The notes below the pieces were generated by a model. It was not told where the DNA came from. It saw only the letters and a program-made list of their open reading frames with translations, and ran no database searches. Both the position numbers and the translations under genes were made by a program. From contig CAIIXF020000003.1 of assembly GCA_903813345.2 (NCBI GenBank), positions 33,839,000 to 33,902,999 on the forward strand: a stretch of DNA of 64,000 nt. Direction: 5' to 3'. Positions 33,387 to 47,084 of the stretch are shown piece after piece; the first letter of the stretch is position 1, and every line of letters begins with the position of its first letter. Source of the stretch: Owenia fusiformis. Taxonomy: Eukaryota; Annelida; Polychaeta; Sabellida; Oweniidae.

Positions 33387-36067
33387 ATGTCTGAGTAAGT
33401 TGTCAACAATTTCTTTATTTTCTGTTCGGGTATGCAAAATTAATAACCAGAAACTAGACATACTGAATATTATTATATGAGGATTAAACAGCTTAAATAG
33501 TTTGAACAAGTAGGGAGGGATATCTGCCAAAATAATGTCAACATTTGAAGCCATATTCTCAAACTTCACAGTCAAATTCATTGAGTCAAAATCAAATATT
33601 ACAAATTTCGTATCAGTTTCAAAAGCTATTAGGGAAATCTGAAAAGAGTATGGGTTTGGTCTACCTGTAAAACATCACAAAGGCTCATAGTCATGGGTGA
33701 TTCGACAGAGAGTAGTTTATAACTAGACTCTGCACGCAGCGTAAGAAGCTGACGCCCCCTCCCACCCCCACAAAAAAGAAAAAAGCAATTTTGTAAAATT
33801 TGTTGAAAAAACACTACCAAATTATAGTTTAGATCTGTGCTTAGAATGCTTCATATAGACTATAATGTAAATTTAAAAAAATTCCGGAGGGTAAACCCCA
33901 TACGCCCCTCTTTGTGGCTTGCATCTGTCATCTCAATTATACCATAATCTCATAATCAGGCAGGCAGATTGCTTCATAAGCCAAGTGTTTATCTTACCTT
34001 GTCCTGCTCGGAGCCTATGTACTACTGCTGTTTGTGACACTTGGGTACGATTATCATTTGCTCTTTTTGATAGAATGAAACCCTAGAAAACACCCCTTCC
34101 CCTCTTAATAGACACACAGATTTGTGCATTTCTTATATGATATTTCTATGTTTTAGTGACAGGAGAGTGAGGGACGCCCAAATGAGGGCCACGATTAATC
34201 AAAAACTGGTGGAAACAGGAGAAAGAGAAAGGTAAAGTTTTTATGTCACCACGAAAAGTGGTGATACATGTATATTGTTATGGTTTCAGTTTTTTGTGAC
34301 GCTGGTTGGTGATTGGCATCTGGTGGGTGGCATCCAGCATCTGTTACAAATTATAAAAACTTTCAATAAGTTAACAAATACATTTCAAATATGAAATATT
34401 TAATATAAATGTTGCAACAAAGCATTAACATGACAAAATGGCACCACATAGTTGATCACAATACTATGAGTTCAATCTAAGTCAGATTTGAACTTCTGAG
34501 AATTTGTAGATGATTTTGAAAAAAATTGGTCATTTTGAAGCAAGTTTAACCTTTTTACCTTTTGGCTAATGTTGTTCTAATTGCAAAACTGATAATTTTC
34601 AAAATTAAAACATTTGATACTTCTTATACTTAGGTTAAAAGAACTGCTGAGGACTCGACTCATTGAATGTGGCTGGAGGGATCAACTTAAGGCTCATTGT
34701 AAAGGTAAGAACCTGAAGATTGTTTATGTATCTAGTATTTGGATTTTTGACAACATGACCATGATTGAATATGAATTGTACGAAACTATGGCTAGAAATG
34801 TGAAAGTATGACTAATCTCAAATAGCTTGGCATGCATTACCATTTTTGACCAATTAGATCAAAACAAAAAAATGGTTCCATTTAGAAATCATCTACATGT
34901 AATACATCTTGCAGTCTGCACAGATGGCACCACTGTACAGTTATAGGTTGTCTTGGTTAAACCCTTTACCATCACATATTATGAATAAAGGGATGCATTC
35001 ATCGAGTTTTACTTGGCCAGATTTTAAAGTACTTACATACTTTCATATATATTTGCAGAGGTTGTCCGACAAAAAGGACTTGAACATGTGACTGTAGATG
35101 ACTTAGTATCAGAAATAACTCCAAAGGGAAGAGGTAAGACCAATAAAGCAATTGAGACCATTGAGGCAAAATGAGATCAATGTGTCAAATGAGGCAAAAT
35201 GAGATCAATGTGTCAAATGAGGCAAAATGAGATCAATGTGGTAAATGAGATCAATGAGGCAAAATGAGATCAATGTGGCAAATGAGGCAAAATGAGATCA
35301 ATGTGGCAAAATGATACCAATGAGACAAACGGGGAAAATGATGTGAAATAAAGTTTTTGAAAGTGAACTACTGTAAATTGGGTTTTGCTGCTATCTAATT
35401 CTTTATTTTGAATCATTTTTTTGGATAGGCCTACTGTTGAATATTTAATTGGGTTTAATATCCATATAAGATTGTAAACTTGTTTGTTGAGATTTGAAGG
35501 GTGATATTGAAAACACATCACTCAGATCTCTATTTTAGTCTTCTTCTCTAAATTCTACAGAAATCCTCTGAGTCACCTCATTCATTTTTGCAGACAGAAA
35601 CCTGCTAAAATTGTTAATAGTTTTTCTCGCTGAAAATACCATGAGATATGATGTCATTTTTGAGCAATTGTTACTGTTCACAATGATAAACATGTGAGAT
35701 AACCTCCCCAAATGTCAGCACTTCAATTTAAATAGTTGAAAATAACTATCCCATGATTAGATCACACCAATATTTACACAATTTTTAGATGTAGTGCTAT
35801 ATGATTGTCAAATTATCAGTTTATTTTCTATGTTGTTGAACATGGGAAAATTTTAAATGAGATTTGAGCTCTTAAAATCAATCAAAGATGGTGCTTCAAA
35901 ATGTTGTCACGTACTTGGAATTAATATGCTTTGTATTTTTAATTCATGGAGACAGGCCATCGTTTACAATTTATAACTTTTCTTTTTCAGCTCTCGTGCC
36001 AGACACAGTCAAAAAAGAACTTCTACAAAGAATTAGGACTTTTCTCTCACAACAATCAAATATTTAA
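33387..36067 (+). CDS. ENY2: Transcription and mRNA export factor ENY2 (Sus1)
   Basis: Small helical subunit of the SAGA histone-H2B deubiquitinating module and of the TREX-2 mRNA export complex. Coding exons: 33387-33394 (ATGTCTGA, then GTAAGT donor), 34157-34231, 34634-34704, 35059-35133, 35991-36067. All phases fit; 306 bp, 101 aa, the same length as human ENY2. Matches include [55 protein letters not shown] and [20 protein letters not shown], near-identical to vertebrate ENY2. The first coding exon is only 8 bp and is the least certain part; it was chosen because its donor is ideal, its phase (GA+T) joins exactly, and A is at -3. The gene is divergent from MRPS17. Confidence 0.93.
34236..34560. 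repeat. Rearranged copy of the ATGTCACCACC element
   Basis: TTATGTCACCACGAAAAGTG at 34240 resembles the left end of 16448-17441; at 34410-34530 the right end and one internal unit occur in reverse orientation (AACATGACAAAATGGCACCA, then GTCAGATTTGAACTTCTGAG). In ENY2 intron 2. Confidence 0.75.
35163..35320. repeat. ~28-bp tandem repeat in ENY2 intron 4
   Basis: GAGGCAAAATGAGATCAATG and the following TGTCAAAT recur with a 28-bp period, with shorter variants towards the 3' side. Confidence 0.85.
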
Positions 36068-36755
36068 CATTCAACTAACAAAGGATAACATCTCAGAGAA
36101 ACTGTATATATTTTATATATAAAGACCAACTTGAATGGTAGAATGGAAGGTGAAAGGTTAGGTGGATGTTGTTAATTTCACACTGCCATTTACTTCTTCC
36201 TTCACATATTATGAATTAGAGGACAACAATTTTATGATCAAGTTTTAGATGTGCATACCTCCTGAATTAATGCCCACCTATTTAGGCATGTATGAGCTTT
36301 AAATGAAAATGTTTTCAAGCAAACCCAGAAAATACCCAGAATCTATCATTGGAGAGTGACCCAGTTTATCCCGTATTTTGCCATATATCATGTAAACTGT
36401 ATTGTATTTACTGACATGAATTTGTGACTTGAATTTAGGACGGTTAAAACATTGTTTTCTTGTTCTGCCATATACATGTACATTGAACTAGACTAAGGAT
36501 TACCTCATAGGCTAAGGTCGATATAAATAATTTTTAAATAAAGATGGCATGGTAATCGATCTGTGTTTATCTAAAGAGAAAAAGATCATACTGGATTCTG
36601 TTGGTGCTGCCATCTTTATATCGGCCCAGAACCTTTGTTTACCTGTACACATCAAGGGCGCTACAATACCCGGGAATTTATCGGTTCGTGCAGTACTTGT
36701 TTGTGTAAGCGCCATCTGCAGGTCACTGTGGTTATAGCCTACATAAATAATATTG
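36068..36755. other. ENY2 3' flank
   Basis: 3' UTR and intergenic sequence. Part around 36545-36740 is less AT-rich and open on both strands but matches no family I recognise. Confidence 0.4.
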
Positions 36756-39700
36756 TTAAGGTATGAGTACCGTAATCCAACACCAAATTCGAAAATTCAT
36801 AACAATACTTTGCACATATGGCGTTCGTGACCAACTATAAAACGCTTACCCCCCATAGTGTTATATATCAAAATGTACCTGTTCATATAGGGGTTCGATT
36901 GATCTACATCAAATTATAGGGAGTCAGGTTACTTTTTGAGATATCAGCGTCCATTTATTGTGACTCGCGTTTGCTACCACTTCCTCAATTCTGATATGAT
37001 GGGCAAACGCGTAGTAAACGTGCTCACGTCGGAACTATTTTTGACCTACATCGCTATTTTCGTAATTCAAATGAAAGTTGAACTCCTCCTCTTTATTTTG
37101 ATACCAAATAGTGGCATACTAGGTACCCTAGAAGCCAACTATGGCGTTATTTAGAACAATACCACGAGTTTTTAAATGGACTATATAGGGGTCATACCTT
37201 TTGGCGGATGGATATGGAACCTCATACCTTAATGTGTTATGACATCACACTGATTTTTGTCTCTGCAACTTTTTTTGGCAGAAAATATCATTTCTAGTTC
37301 AAAAATGCATAAAAACGTCGGAAATGGCTGAATATGTGAAAAATTCATCCATTTAGGCTAGAAAGGGTTAATTTGCCCTACCCCAAATACGTCTAAATAT
37401 GCTAGTCTAACTTTGCCACTGTGACGTCACAAATCTAACCTGACTATCTCTGAGTTTATTGAAGAAAATGATACGTCTGACAAACAGCTTTCATTCCCTA
37501 TATGACACACCTTCTACTAAGAGTTGCATCATTGACTAAATCTAAGACAAAGGCCCTGTCTCCCGAGGATTTTGACTGAAATTTGGCCATTTTCGCCCAA
37601 ATCTAACTAAATTGCAGTTTCCCTCACACCTGTATTTTGAAATAAATATTGCTACAATGTAGCAATTTAAAAATCACACATGCTTACTGTTTCTGTCGAC
37701 CTGACACGTGTATCTAGCCTGTAAGAATGAAAAATCGCTACATTGTAGCAATTTCACTGAGATATGGGCCCTGAAAATCATGTAATTTTAGCAAAAAATG
37801 AAGATATAACCTGCAATTTTGACGGAATTTCAGAGGGCTTTCTTTCATTCCAGACCCTCCACGGGCCTCTTATGACCATTCTTATACTCACAGAATGGTT
37901 GAAAGTGATTTCAAATCATTGTTTGCCCTACGCAGAACGAAAAAATCGATTCTGTTCTCAAATTCTGCTAGAATATTGGTCTCTGGCCAACTAGCAGACA
38001 ATTTTAGGCCTCATATTAATGTGTTATGACATCACACTGATTTTTGTCTCTGCAACTTTTTTTGGCAGAAAATATCATTTCTAGTTCAAAAATGCATAAA
38101 AACGTCGGAAATGGCTGAATATGTGAAAAATTTATCCATTTAGGCTAGAAAGGGTTAATTTGCCCTACCCCAAATACGTCTAAATATGCTAGTCTAACTT
38201 TGCCACTGTGACGTCACAAATCTAACCTGACTATCTCTGAGTTTATTGAAGAAAATGATACGTCTGACAAACAGCTTTCATTCCCTATATGACACACCTT
38301 CTACTAAGAGTTGCATCATTGACTAAATCTAAGACAAAGGCCCTGTCTCCCGAGGATTTTGACTGAAATTTGGCCATTTTCGCCCAAATCTAACTAAATT
38401 GCAGTTTCCCTCACACCTGTATTTTGAAATAAATATTGCTACAATGTAGCAATTTAAAAATCACACATGCTTACTGTTTCTGTCGACCTGACACGTGTAT
38501 CTAGCCTGTAAGAATGAAAAATCGCTACATTGTAGCAATTTCACTGAGATATGGGCCCTGAAAATCATGTAATTTTAGCAAAAAATGAAGATATAACCTG
38601 CAATTTTGACGGAATTTCAGAGGGCTTTCTTTCATTCCAGACCCTCCACGGGCCTCTTATGACCATTCTTATACTCACAGAATGGTTGAAAGTGATTTCA
38701 AATCATTGTTTGCCCTACGCAGAACGAAAAAATCGATTCTGTTCTCAAATTCTGCTAGAATATTGGTCTCTGGCCAACTAGCAGACAATTTTAGGCCTCA
38801 TATTAAGGTATGAGTACCGTAATCCAACACCAAATTCGAAAATTCATAACAATACTTTGCACATATGGCGTTCGTGACCAACTATAAAACGCTTACCCCC
38901 CATAGTGTTATATATCAAAATGTACCTGTTCATATAGGGGTTCGATTGATCTACATCAAATTATAGGGAGTCAGGTTACTTTTTGAGATATCAGCGTCCA
39001 TTTATTGTGACTCGCGTTTGCTACCACTTCCTCAATTCTGATATGATGGGCAAACGCGTAGTAAACGTGCTCACGTCGGAACTATTTTTGACCTACATCG
39101 CTATTTTCGTAATTCAAATGAAAGTTGAACTCCTCCTCTTTATTTTGATACCAAATAGTGGCATACTAGGTACCCTAGAAGCCAACTATGGCGTTATTTA
39201 GAACAATACCACGAGTTTTTAAATGGACTATATAGGGGTCATACCTTTTGGCGGATGGATATGGAACCTCATACCTTAATGTGTTATGACATCACACTGA
39301 TTTTTGTCTCTGCAACTTTTTTTGGCAGAAAATATCATTTCTAGTTCAAAAATGCATAAAAACGTCGGAAATGGCTGAATATGTGAAAAATTCATCCATT
39401 TAGGCTAGAAAGGGTTAATTTGCCCTACCCCAAATACGTCTAAATATGCTAGTCTAACTTTGCCACTGTGACGTCACAAATCTAACCTGACTATCTCTGA
39501 GTTTATTGAAGAAAATGATACGTCTGACAAACAGCTTTCATTCCCTATATGACACACCTTCTACTAAGAGTTGCATCATTGACTAAATCTAAGACAAAGG
39601 CCCTGTCTCCCGAGGATTTTGACTGAAATTTGGCCATTTTCGCCCAAATCTAACTAAATTGCAGTTTCCCTCACACCTGTATTTTGAAATAAATATTGCT

Positions 39701-41326
39701 ACAATGTAGCAATTTAAAAATCACACATGCTTACTGTTTCTGTCGACCTGACACGTGTATCTAGCCTGTAAGAATGAAAAATCGCTACATTGTAGCAATT
39801 TCACTGAGATATGGGCCCTGAAAATCATGTAATTTTAGCAAAAAATGAAGATATAACCTGCAATTTTGACGGAATTTCAGAGGGCTTTCTTTCATTCCAG
39901 ACCCTCCACGGGCCTCTTATGACCATTCTTATACTCACAGAATGGTTGAAAGTGATTTCAAATCATTGTTTGCCCTACGCAGAACGAAAAAATCGATTCT
40001 GTTCTCAAATTCTGCTAGAATATTGGTCTCTGGCCAACTAGCAGACAATTTTAGGCCTCATATTAATGTGTTATGACATCACACTGATTTTTGTCTCTGC
40101 AACTTTTTTTGGCAGAAAATATCATTTCTAGTTCAAAAATGCATAAAAACGTCGGAAATGGCTGAATATGTGAAAAATTTATCCATTTAGGCTAGAAAGG
40201 GTTAATTTGCCCTACCCCAAATACGTCTAAATATGCTAGTCTAACTTTGCCACTGTGACGTCACAAATCTAACCTGACTATCTCTGAGTTTATTGAAGAA
40301 AATGATACGTCTGACAAACAGCTTTCATTCCCTATATGACACACCTTCTACTAAGAGTTGCATCATTGACTAAATCTAAGACAAAGGCCCTGTCTCCCGA
40401 GGATTTTGACTGAAATTTGGCCATTTTCGCCCAAATCTAACTAAATTGCAGTTTCCCTCACACCTGTATTTTGAAATAAATATTGCTACAATGTAGCAAT
40501 TTAAAAATCACACATGCTTACTGTTTCTGTCGACCTGACACGTGTATCTAGCCTGTAAGAATGAAAAATCGCTACATTGTAGCAATTTCACTGAGATATG
40601 GGCCCTGAAAATCATGTAATTTTAGCAAAAAATGAAGATATAACCTGCAATTTTGACGGAATTTCAGAGGGCTTTCTTTCATTCCAGACCCTCCACGGGC
40701 CTCTTATGACCATTCTTATACTCACAGAATGGTTGAAAGTGATTTCAAATCATTGTTTGCCCTACGCAGAACGAAAAAATCGATTCTGTTCTCAAATTCT
40801 GCTAGAATATTGGTCTCTGGCCAACTAGCAGACAATTTTAGGCCTCATATTAAGGTATGAGTACCGTAATCCAACACCAAATTCGAAAATTCATAACAAT
40901 ACTTTGCACATATGGCGTTCGTGACCAACTATAAAACGCTTACCCCCCATAGTGTTATATATCAAAATGTACCTGTTCATATAGGGGTTCGATTGATCTA
41001 CATCAAATTATAGGGAGTCAGGTTACTTTTTGAGATATCAGCGTCCATTTATTGTGACTCGCGTTTGCTACCACTTCCTCAATTCTGATATGATGGGCAA
41101 ACGCGTAGTAAACGTGCTCACGTCGGAACTATTTTTGACCTACATCGCTATTTTCGTAATTCAAATGAAAGTTGAACTCCTCCTCTTTATTTTGATACCA
41201 AATAGTGGCATACTAGGTACCCTAGAAGCCAACTATGGCGTTATTTAGAACAATACCACGAGTTTTTAAATGGACTATATAGGGGTCATACCTTTTGGCG
41301 GATGGATATGGAACCTCATACCTTAA
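36756..41326. repeat. TTAA-jointed tandem array X-Y-Y-X-Y-Y-X
   Basis: Two units separated by single TTAA tetramers: X (469 bp) at 36760-37228, 38807-39275 and 40854-41322; Y (783 bp) at 37233-38015, 38020-38802, 39280-40062 and 40067-40849. The overall period is 2,047 bp. X has 8-bp terminal inverted repeats GGTATGAG/CTCATACC next to TTAA, as in piggyBac-type MITEs. Y starts TGTGTTATGACATCACACTG and ends GGCCTCATA. Y copies 1 and 3 read AAAAATTCATCC while 2 and 4 read AAAAATTTATCC. Copies are otherwise almost identical by eye. The small open frames repeated in X and Y are by-products, not genes. Confidence 0.95.
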
Positions 41327-42200
41327 TCACATTTATGCGTGCGCGCGCAGCTCCTCCACTGAACGAAACGCCACTTCCCGCTGAAATCACCGGGTATTGA
41401 TCTTTCCCTTGGTACACATGTAATTGTATCTTTTATGACCCAGTTTTTGGCTAATTATCTTGCCTTGACTCTCTAATATCGGAGAAACTGTTTATTTGAC
41501 TTTATATACTCTGAGAAAAAGTGGCTGGGGAAGGGGTTAAAAGACAGTACATTTTTTAATCAAGGGATTTAGTTTGGTTTATTTTTTCATGGTTTCATTT
41601 TGAGGATCTGAATTAAAGTTTATAAATAATTCTTTTTTTAAAAAGTATTGTACTGTATCTTAATATCTGATAACTTGGTGAATTTAAAGGTGAAAATATT
41701 TTCACAATAAACATTGTGAGGAAATGTCTTCACTGATGCCATTACACTAATAAGGTTTAAACCAGGGTATTTTAAGGAAATATGCCAAATAGATTTTGTC
41801 ATTACATTTTGTATATACATGTAGTTTGATTTTTATATCAATGTACCTCTATCACATATTATTTAGTAGAAAAAACTTCTGTAATGGAATTGTAGCATGA
41901 AGCCTAATGGCACTGTCAAATATTACATTTGTACGATCATGGAAATTACAGGTACAGAAAATATGTTAGTCATACATCATGGTCATTGTAGATTGTTAGA
42001 ATTCGTATTTATTCAGCACTACAAATGTATCTTGATGACACTGTGTAAGGTTTATTTTTTAAATTGCCATTTTAAGAATCAGCATTCTCATGTACTGTAT
42101 GTATGTATCTCCATAATATGAATTTGTGATATACGTATGTCTGAACAATTTTGCAATATAAAAGAAAATAAAATCACACAAGAACACAAATGTGTACAAA
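41327..42200. other. Intergenic, nothing recognised
   Basis: Begins with a GTGCGCGCGC run (41338-41348), then AT-rich sequence. No gene or repeat end that I can support. Confidence 0.4.
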
Positions 42201-43180
42201 ATGTCCCCACCAATGGGTGATCCCGTCAAATGGTTATCCTAAAAATGAGTAGACAAGACTTTACCGACACAATTTGAGGACGGAAAATCCAAAATGGCTG
42301 CCTTAAAATTTACCCAGAATGCCCAAAAATTAGTCAGTTCTAGATTTTTATACTAAGAACCACCCCTGAAAATTTGAAATTGATCCGTCACACAGTTAAC
42401 CAGAAAACATGTAAACAAGACTTTACAGACAAGATCAAAAATGTCTGCCTTGACATTTACCCAGAATGCCCAAAAACTAATCAGATCTAGATTTTCATAC
42501 TAAGAATCATCCCTGAAAATTTGAAATTGATTTACCAAACGGTTGACCTGAAAACGCGTAGACAAGACTTTACAGACAAGATTTTAGGACGGAAAAATCC
42601 AAAATGGCCGACAATAAAAAAGTGATTATGAGTTTTTGCTGATTTCTTTTTTCAAAATTATCACATATAACTACTGTTAACAATAACATAGGCTTTTACA
42701 ACAAAGTACACCTGAAATTATTTTTAAAGCTAAGAAATAGTTAAAGTATGAAAACTGAAAAACACCATTCAATATGATACAAAGTATTATCGTGCGCTAA
42801 CTTTTCTTAAAACATTCAAAATGGCTGACATGACTGAGCTAACAGGTCCAAAACCTAATCAGATCTAGAATGAAGTGAGCTGAACAAGATATTAAAGTTT
42901 TAAAAGCAACTGTGAAGCCGTTTTTCTTAAAGTTTGCAGACAAGGATTTTAGCATTTGACTTCAAAATGGCCGACAGGAAGTAGGTATCGAGTTAATTTT
43001 TTTTCATCCACATCTGTATGCACTCATAAGTTATCCCTGAAAATTTGAAGGTGATATCTGTAGCGGTTTTGGAGAAAACTGCCGGACGTACGGACAGACA
43101 GACGGACAGACAGACAGACAGACGGACAGACGGACGCGCCTAGGCCGACAATATGGCCCCACACTATGTGGTGGGGACAT
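42201..43180. mobile_element. ATGTCCCCACC element with internal repeats and GACGGACA tract
   Basis: ATGTCCCCACC at 42201 is mirrored by GGTGGGGACAT ending at 43180. Internal ~160-bp copies carry TTTACCCAGAATGCCCAAAA and CCTGAAAATTTGAAATTGAT. A (GACGGACA)-type stretch lies at 43091-43135. Organisation is parallel to the ATGTCACCACC element at 16448. The minus-strand open frame over the tract is not a gene. Confidence 0.8.
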
Positions 43181-43449
43181 AACAATTGTAACGTAAAGTG
43201 TGTAGTGTTGCTTTATAATCAAATCGACCAATCAGAATGCAGCATAGCAAACATGGGAGCCCATGAATCAAATAATCAATTATGATTTAAAATTGTTTAT
43301 ATATATTTACCTCTAATTAAAGGGACAATGAAGACTAGAGAGAGGGGTTATTTGAAAGTTTTGAAAAAATGTTCACAATTCTGGAAAATCTTTTGCTCTT
43401 ATCATTCCATGTCATGATTGCTTTTCACATGTGTAAATGTATTCTGAAC

Positions 43450-43570
43450 GCCCGTAGAATTTACTTCTTCACAGGCGTAATTTACGCCTACACAGGCGTA
43501 ATTTTTCGTCAGCACGGGCGTAATTTTACATCTACACGAGCGTAATTAACGCCTACACACCCGTAAACAA
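43450..43570. repeat. Degenerate ~29-bp tandem repeat (ACAGGCGTAATTT)
   Basis: ACRSGCGTAATTTW and GCCTACACA phrases recur about five times. Confidence 0.75.
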
Positions 43571-44689
43571 CGCATGCATTCTTTATACTAATAGGCCAAC
43601 CATAGTATGCGCGGTCAAAAACAAGACACTTTTCGTCGGGACTTTTCACGAACAAATCTTGCATGAATTCATCATGAAAATACAAATATTTTATCAGATA
43701 AATATCAATCAGAGTTAAGTGGATGCCAGACATCGATCGGTAACCGAGGTTAGAAGATTTCAACAATAAACGTTGAAAGGATCACTGAATTCAAATGAAC
43801 ATGTAGGCTGAGATTCAATTACTGATCGACGACTACATGACCCGCTACATTGGACTTGGTCTTGCATTTACATCGCGAGATCAATTTTAAATATATTGCA
43901 TGATTTAATTTATATTAATGACTCTTACTGATTTTATGTACATTTAATTACATAATATATTGTAACTCTAAAGAAACGATCGATCAGATCATCGAATTTC
44001 AAGTTGTACACAGGAAGATTGTTTTGCTGTGCAGCTCAACCTGATAACGTTTTCACTGGGGGGTATCGTGATGCAACAACACCGTGTTGTTGCATCAAGA
44101 TGGCCAGACTTCCGGTGATAGATTTTCGTACGATGTTTTGTTTTCCCAATTTACACCCATTTCTAGGACGAGTTGCTCAATAATCATACACATGCAGTTA
44201 GCACATGATCTATATTTTAAAAAACTGTCATTGGTATACACGTAGCATCATCAAGAAGCGATAAATTCGTGGTTTTAATTCCTCACTATTGATGCAACAA
44301 CACCACTCTGTTTCTTATCGATGATGCAACAACACCAATGTGCTGATGCAAAAACGCCAATATAATGTATCATTGAACAACAAGAGAAACTGTTTTATGT
44401 TCTGTTTACAGGTGTAGGTCGGGACATGAATAAAACGCGTGAGTCAGTGGTCCATGAACGAAACATATTTTGTTTGGTTTCTTTGTCTATATCAAAGTTA
44501 AAAGGATATACAAGGCAAACTAAATAAAGTACAGAATCCCCGGGAGGCAATCTCATTGATATTGTATCTGAAAAATAAAGATTATACATTTTCTAAATTA
44601 TAAAATGCCCTTGATTTACTGTATGGAAATTGCTTACAAATAACTAATATAATTTTGGAAAGACAACAGATATCAGTCATTTTGTGTTG

Positions 44690-45650
44690 TTAGTACCTCA
44701 ATTGAAATACTCAATTCTGATTGGTTGATGAGCGGGCAACAAAATGTATTGTTAGTACCTCAACTGAAATACTCGATTCTGATTGGGTGATTAGCGGTCA
44801 AAATTATGTACTGTTGACCGCTACTTCTGAAAAAAAGTTTCATGACGTCACAAAAAAACATGGAAGACGGACATTTTGTAAATGTTGAGGAAAATGACTT
44901 TACTAGGCGACAAGTATAGCAAAAATACAAATAGAAACTTAAAATTGATGATGATGTGCCAAATACAGAGTTAAGCTTCTTGCACTGTCTCCATATTTTC
45001 TAAAAAAAATATTGCTAACGTGGTTCGGAGAAAAGGTTGTGAAATGAAGCCATGCCGATTGATGATCGTCGTCTATATGTGTATTATTAGTTTACTCGGA
45101 CTAACAAAACAATTGTAGACCTCTCCATTCGATCAACCGTCAAAATCATATACCTCGACTGTAAACCTTGAAACTACTGTTGACCTCGACCTTCGGTCTC
45201 TGTCAACAGTATTTTTTCGGTTTACAGTCTCGGTATACAATTTTGCCGGTTGGCCTCTGGGGAGGTCAACAATTGTAAACTGTTGACCACTACTAGGTAC
45301 TGTTGACCCCTATTTTTGAAAATTTTTTTTTTTAATGTTGAAATTTTTTTAATTTTGAAAAAATAAGTTGTGTAAAAAATTACAAGTATTCGACGGTTTG
45401 GGGATTTTTTGCTAAAATATGATACCTTTACTTATCAAATATGTTCACGTGATATTCGATTATATATTCGTCCAATTATTATATTATTTGGACTAACAGA
45501 ACAATTGTTAACCTCTCTTTTCGGTCAACTGGCAAAAGTGTCCTCGGCCTCTGGTCTTGATCAACAGTACTTTCAAGGTTTACAGTATCGGTATACAATT
45601 TTGCCAGTTGACCTCAAGAGGGGTCTACAATTGTATATTGTATATTATGA
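44690..45650. repeat. Duplicated GTTGACC/GGTCAAC blocks inside the foldback element
   Basis: GTTAGTACCTCAATTGAAAT with CTCAATTCTGATTGGTTGAT occurs twice (44690, 44748). Further on, ACAATTGT-AACCTCTC ... GGTATACAATTTTGCC-GTTG blocks occur at about 45110-45280 and 45495-45640. Confidence 0.65.
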
Positions 45651-45800
45651 GGTTATATAATGGTTCTTTCTGTATATCGTGTTTATACTCGAGTGAGTAT
45701 ATGATATATTCACAAGTGAGCGTAGCGAACGAGTGAATATATTATATTCTCACGAGAGTATAAAATGCACGATATACAGAATGAACCATTATATGTCATA
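45645..45800. repeat. Palindrome with GAGCGTAGCGAACGAG centre
   Basis: TATAATGGTTCTTTCTGTAT, CGTGTTTATACTCG and following arms (from 45655) mirror 45745-45800 (CGAGAGTATAAAATGCACGA, TATACAGAATGAACCATTAT). The centre is GTGAGCGTAGCGAACGAGTG at 45717-45736. Confidence 0.85.
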
Positions 45801-47084
45801 TATCAAGTTGAAGAGTTGTATACGCTGCTCAGGAGTTGTACATCGTTCTCAAGAGTTGTATAGGATGAGCGTTGGTTTAATGATATTGCAGTTATACAAT
45901 GCTATTATATAAAAGGTATTTACTGAGAGGGATTCAATATTGGTTTTATTTCGAGAGACAATATGATATTTCCCGAGGGCCCGGGATATCTGGGATAACT
46001 GTACCCCTATCAATTTACCTTTTTGGGCCCTAAATCTTATCACTTTTGTTTACCTTTTTACTCAGTCGGAGAGAAGGAATCCAAAGAGAGCAATAATTCT
46101 ACATGTGCGTCGTGCAAGATTTCCATTAAACGTGTAACTAAACGGGCTCTCTAATAAAGTCAATTAGACGTTTTTACACGTTGGCTCTCCAAATTGTAGG
46201 AAATAAAGAATCATGTCATATTATATCATAGATGAAGCAATCATCCCATCAACATAAGCTCACGAATGTCACAGTTAAACTGTTTTAGTTATAATTTGAT
46301 AAACAGTGGTAGCGTACATCTACTAGTTTATCACTGTTCCACAGAAGGATGACAGATAATATCATGATAATATCCAATAGCTCATCATGTTTACCGAGAA
46401 CGAAAGATATTTGTCCACCATTTTGAATGATACTAACTGGAGCCAGGGTCATCAAGCTATGGAACAGTGGTTTATGAAAATAGATTGGGTTACTAAAGCT
46501 TGCCATGTTAAAAGCGATTGAACTATGTTATAGAATAACGTCCAGTACATTATAATATGTAAAAGTATAAATTTTTTAAAATATATATAAAGATCTTCGC
46601 CCGCAGGACGTGTATTTTGAATGCCTTGAGAAGAACGCAAATATGGGTAGGCTAATTGGTAACGGTATTGCAATAGTAGCATTTAAAAATCTGTTCCTCT
46701 CGAGATGAAATTATACTATTAATTGGTGTTGCTGCATCATTGCTCAAATCTAGAGGAGTGTTGTTGCATCTTCGGTTTGGTGTTGTTGCATCAATAGTGA
46801 GGAACTAAAACCGTGAACTTATTGCTTCTTGGTGATGGTATATGTATATTAATGACAGTTTCTTTAAATATAGATCGTGCGCTAACTGTACGTGTATGGT
46901 TATTGAGCAACTTGTCCTAGAAATGGTTTTAATTGGGGAAACAAAATATCGTACGAAAATCTATCACCGGAAGTCTGGCCATCTTGATGCAACAACACGG
47001 TGTTGTTGCATCACGATACTCCCCAGTGGTTTTGATTGGTCAATCAGCCTGAAGTCACACGTCGTGTCCACGCGTATATCTGTT

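Larger units (their letters stand above)
44049..47033. mobile_element. 2,975-bp foldback element with ~320-bp arms and GTTTT duplication
   Basis: The element body is 44054-47028: it starts CACTGGGGGGTATCGTGATG and ends ATCACGATACTCCCCAGTG. Arms of roughly 320 bp match in inverted orientation. Identical GTTTT flanks it at 44049-44053 and 47029-47033. Each arm has a subterminal palindrome (GATGCAACAACAC with its mirror, 44077-44103) and further GATGCAACAACACC copies (44291, 44325, a variant at 44344, with mirrored copies at about 46727, 46757, 46780). No transposase is visible; the interior is itself made of older repeats. Confidence 0.9.

Noticed and set aside
36936-41248. Repeated small open frames (72 and 76 codons) in the array as a tandem gene family
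   Set aside because: They repeat only because units X and Y repeat; no start context, domain or splice structure, and neither resembles a known protein.
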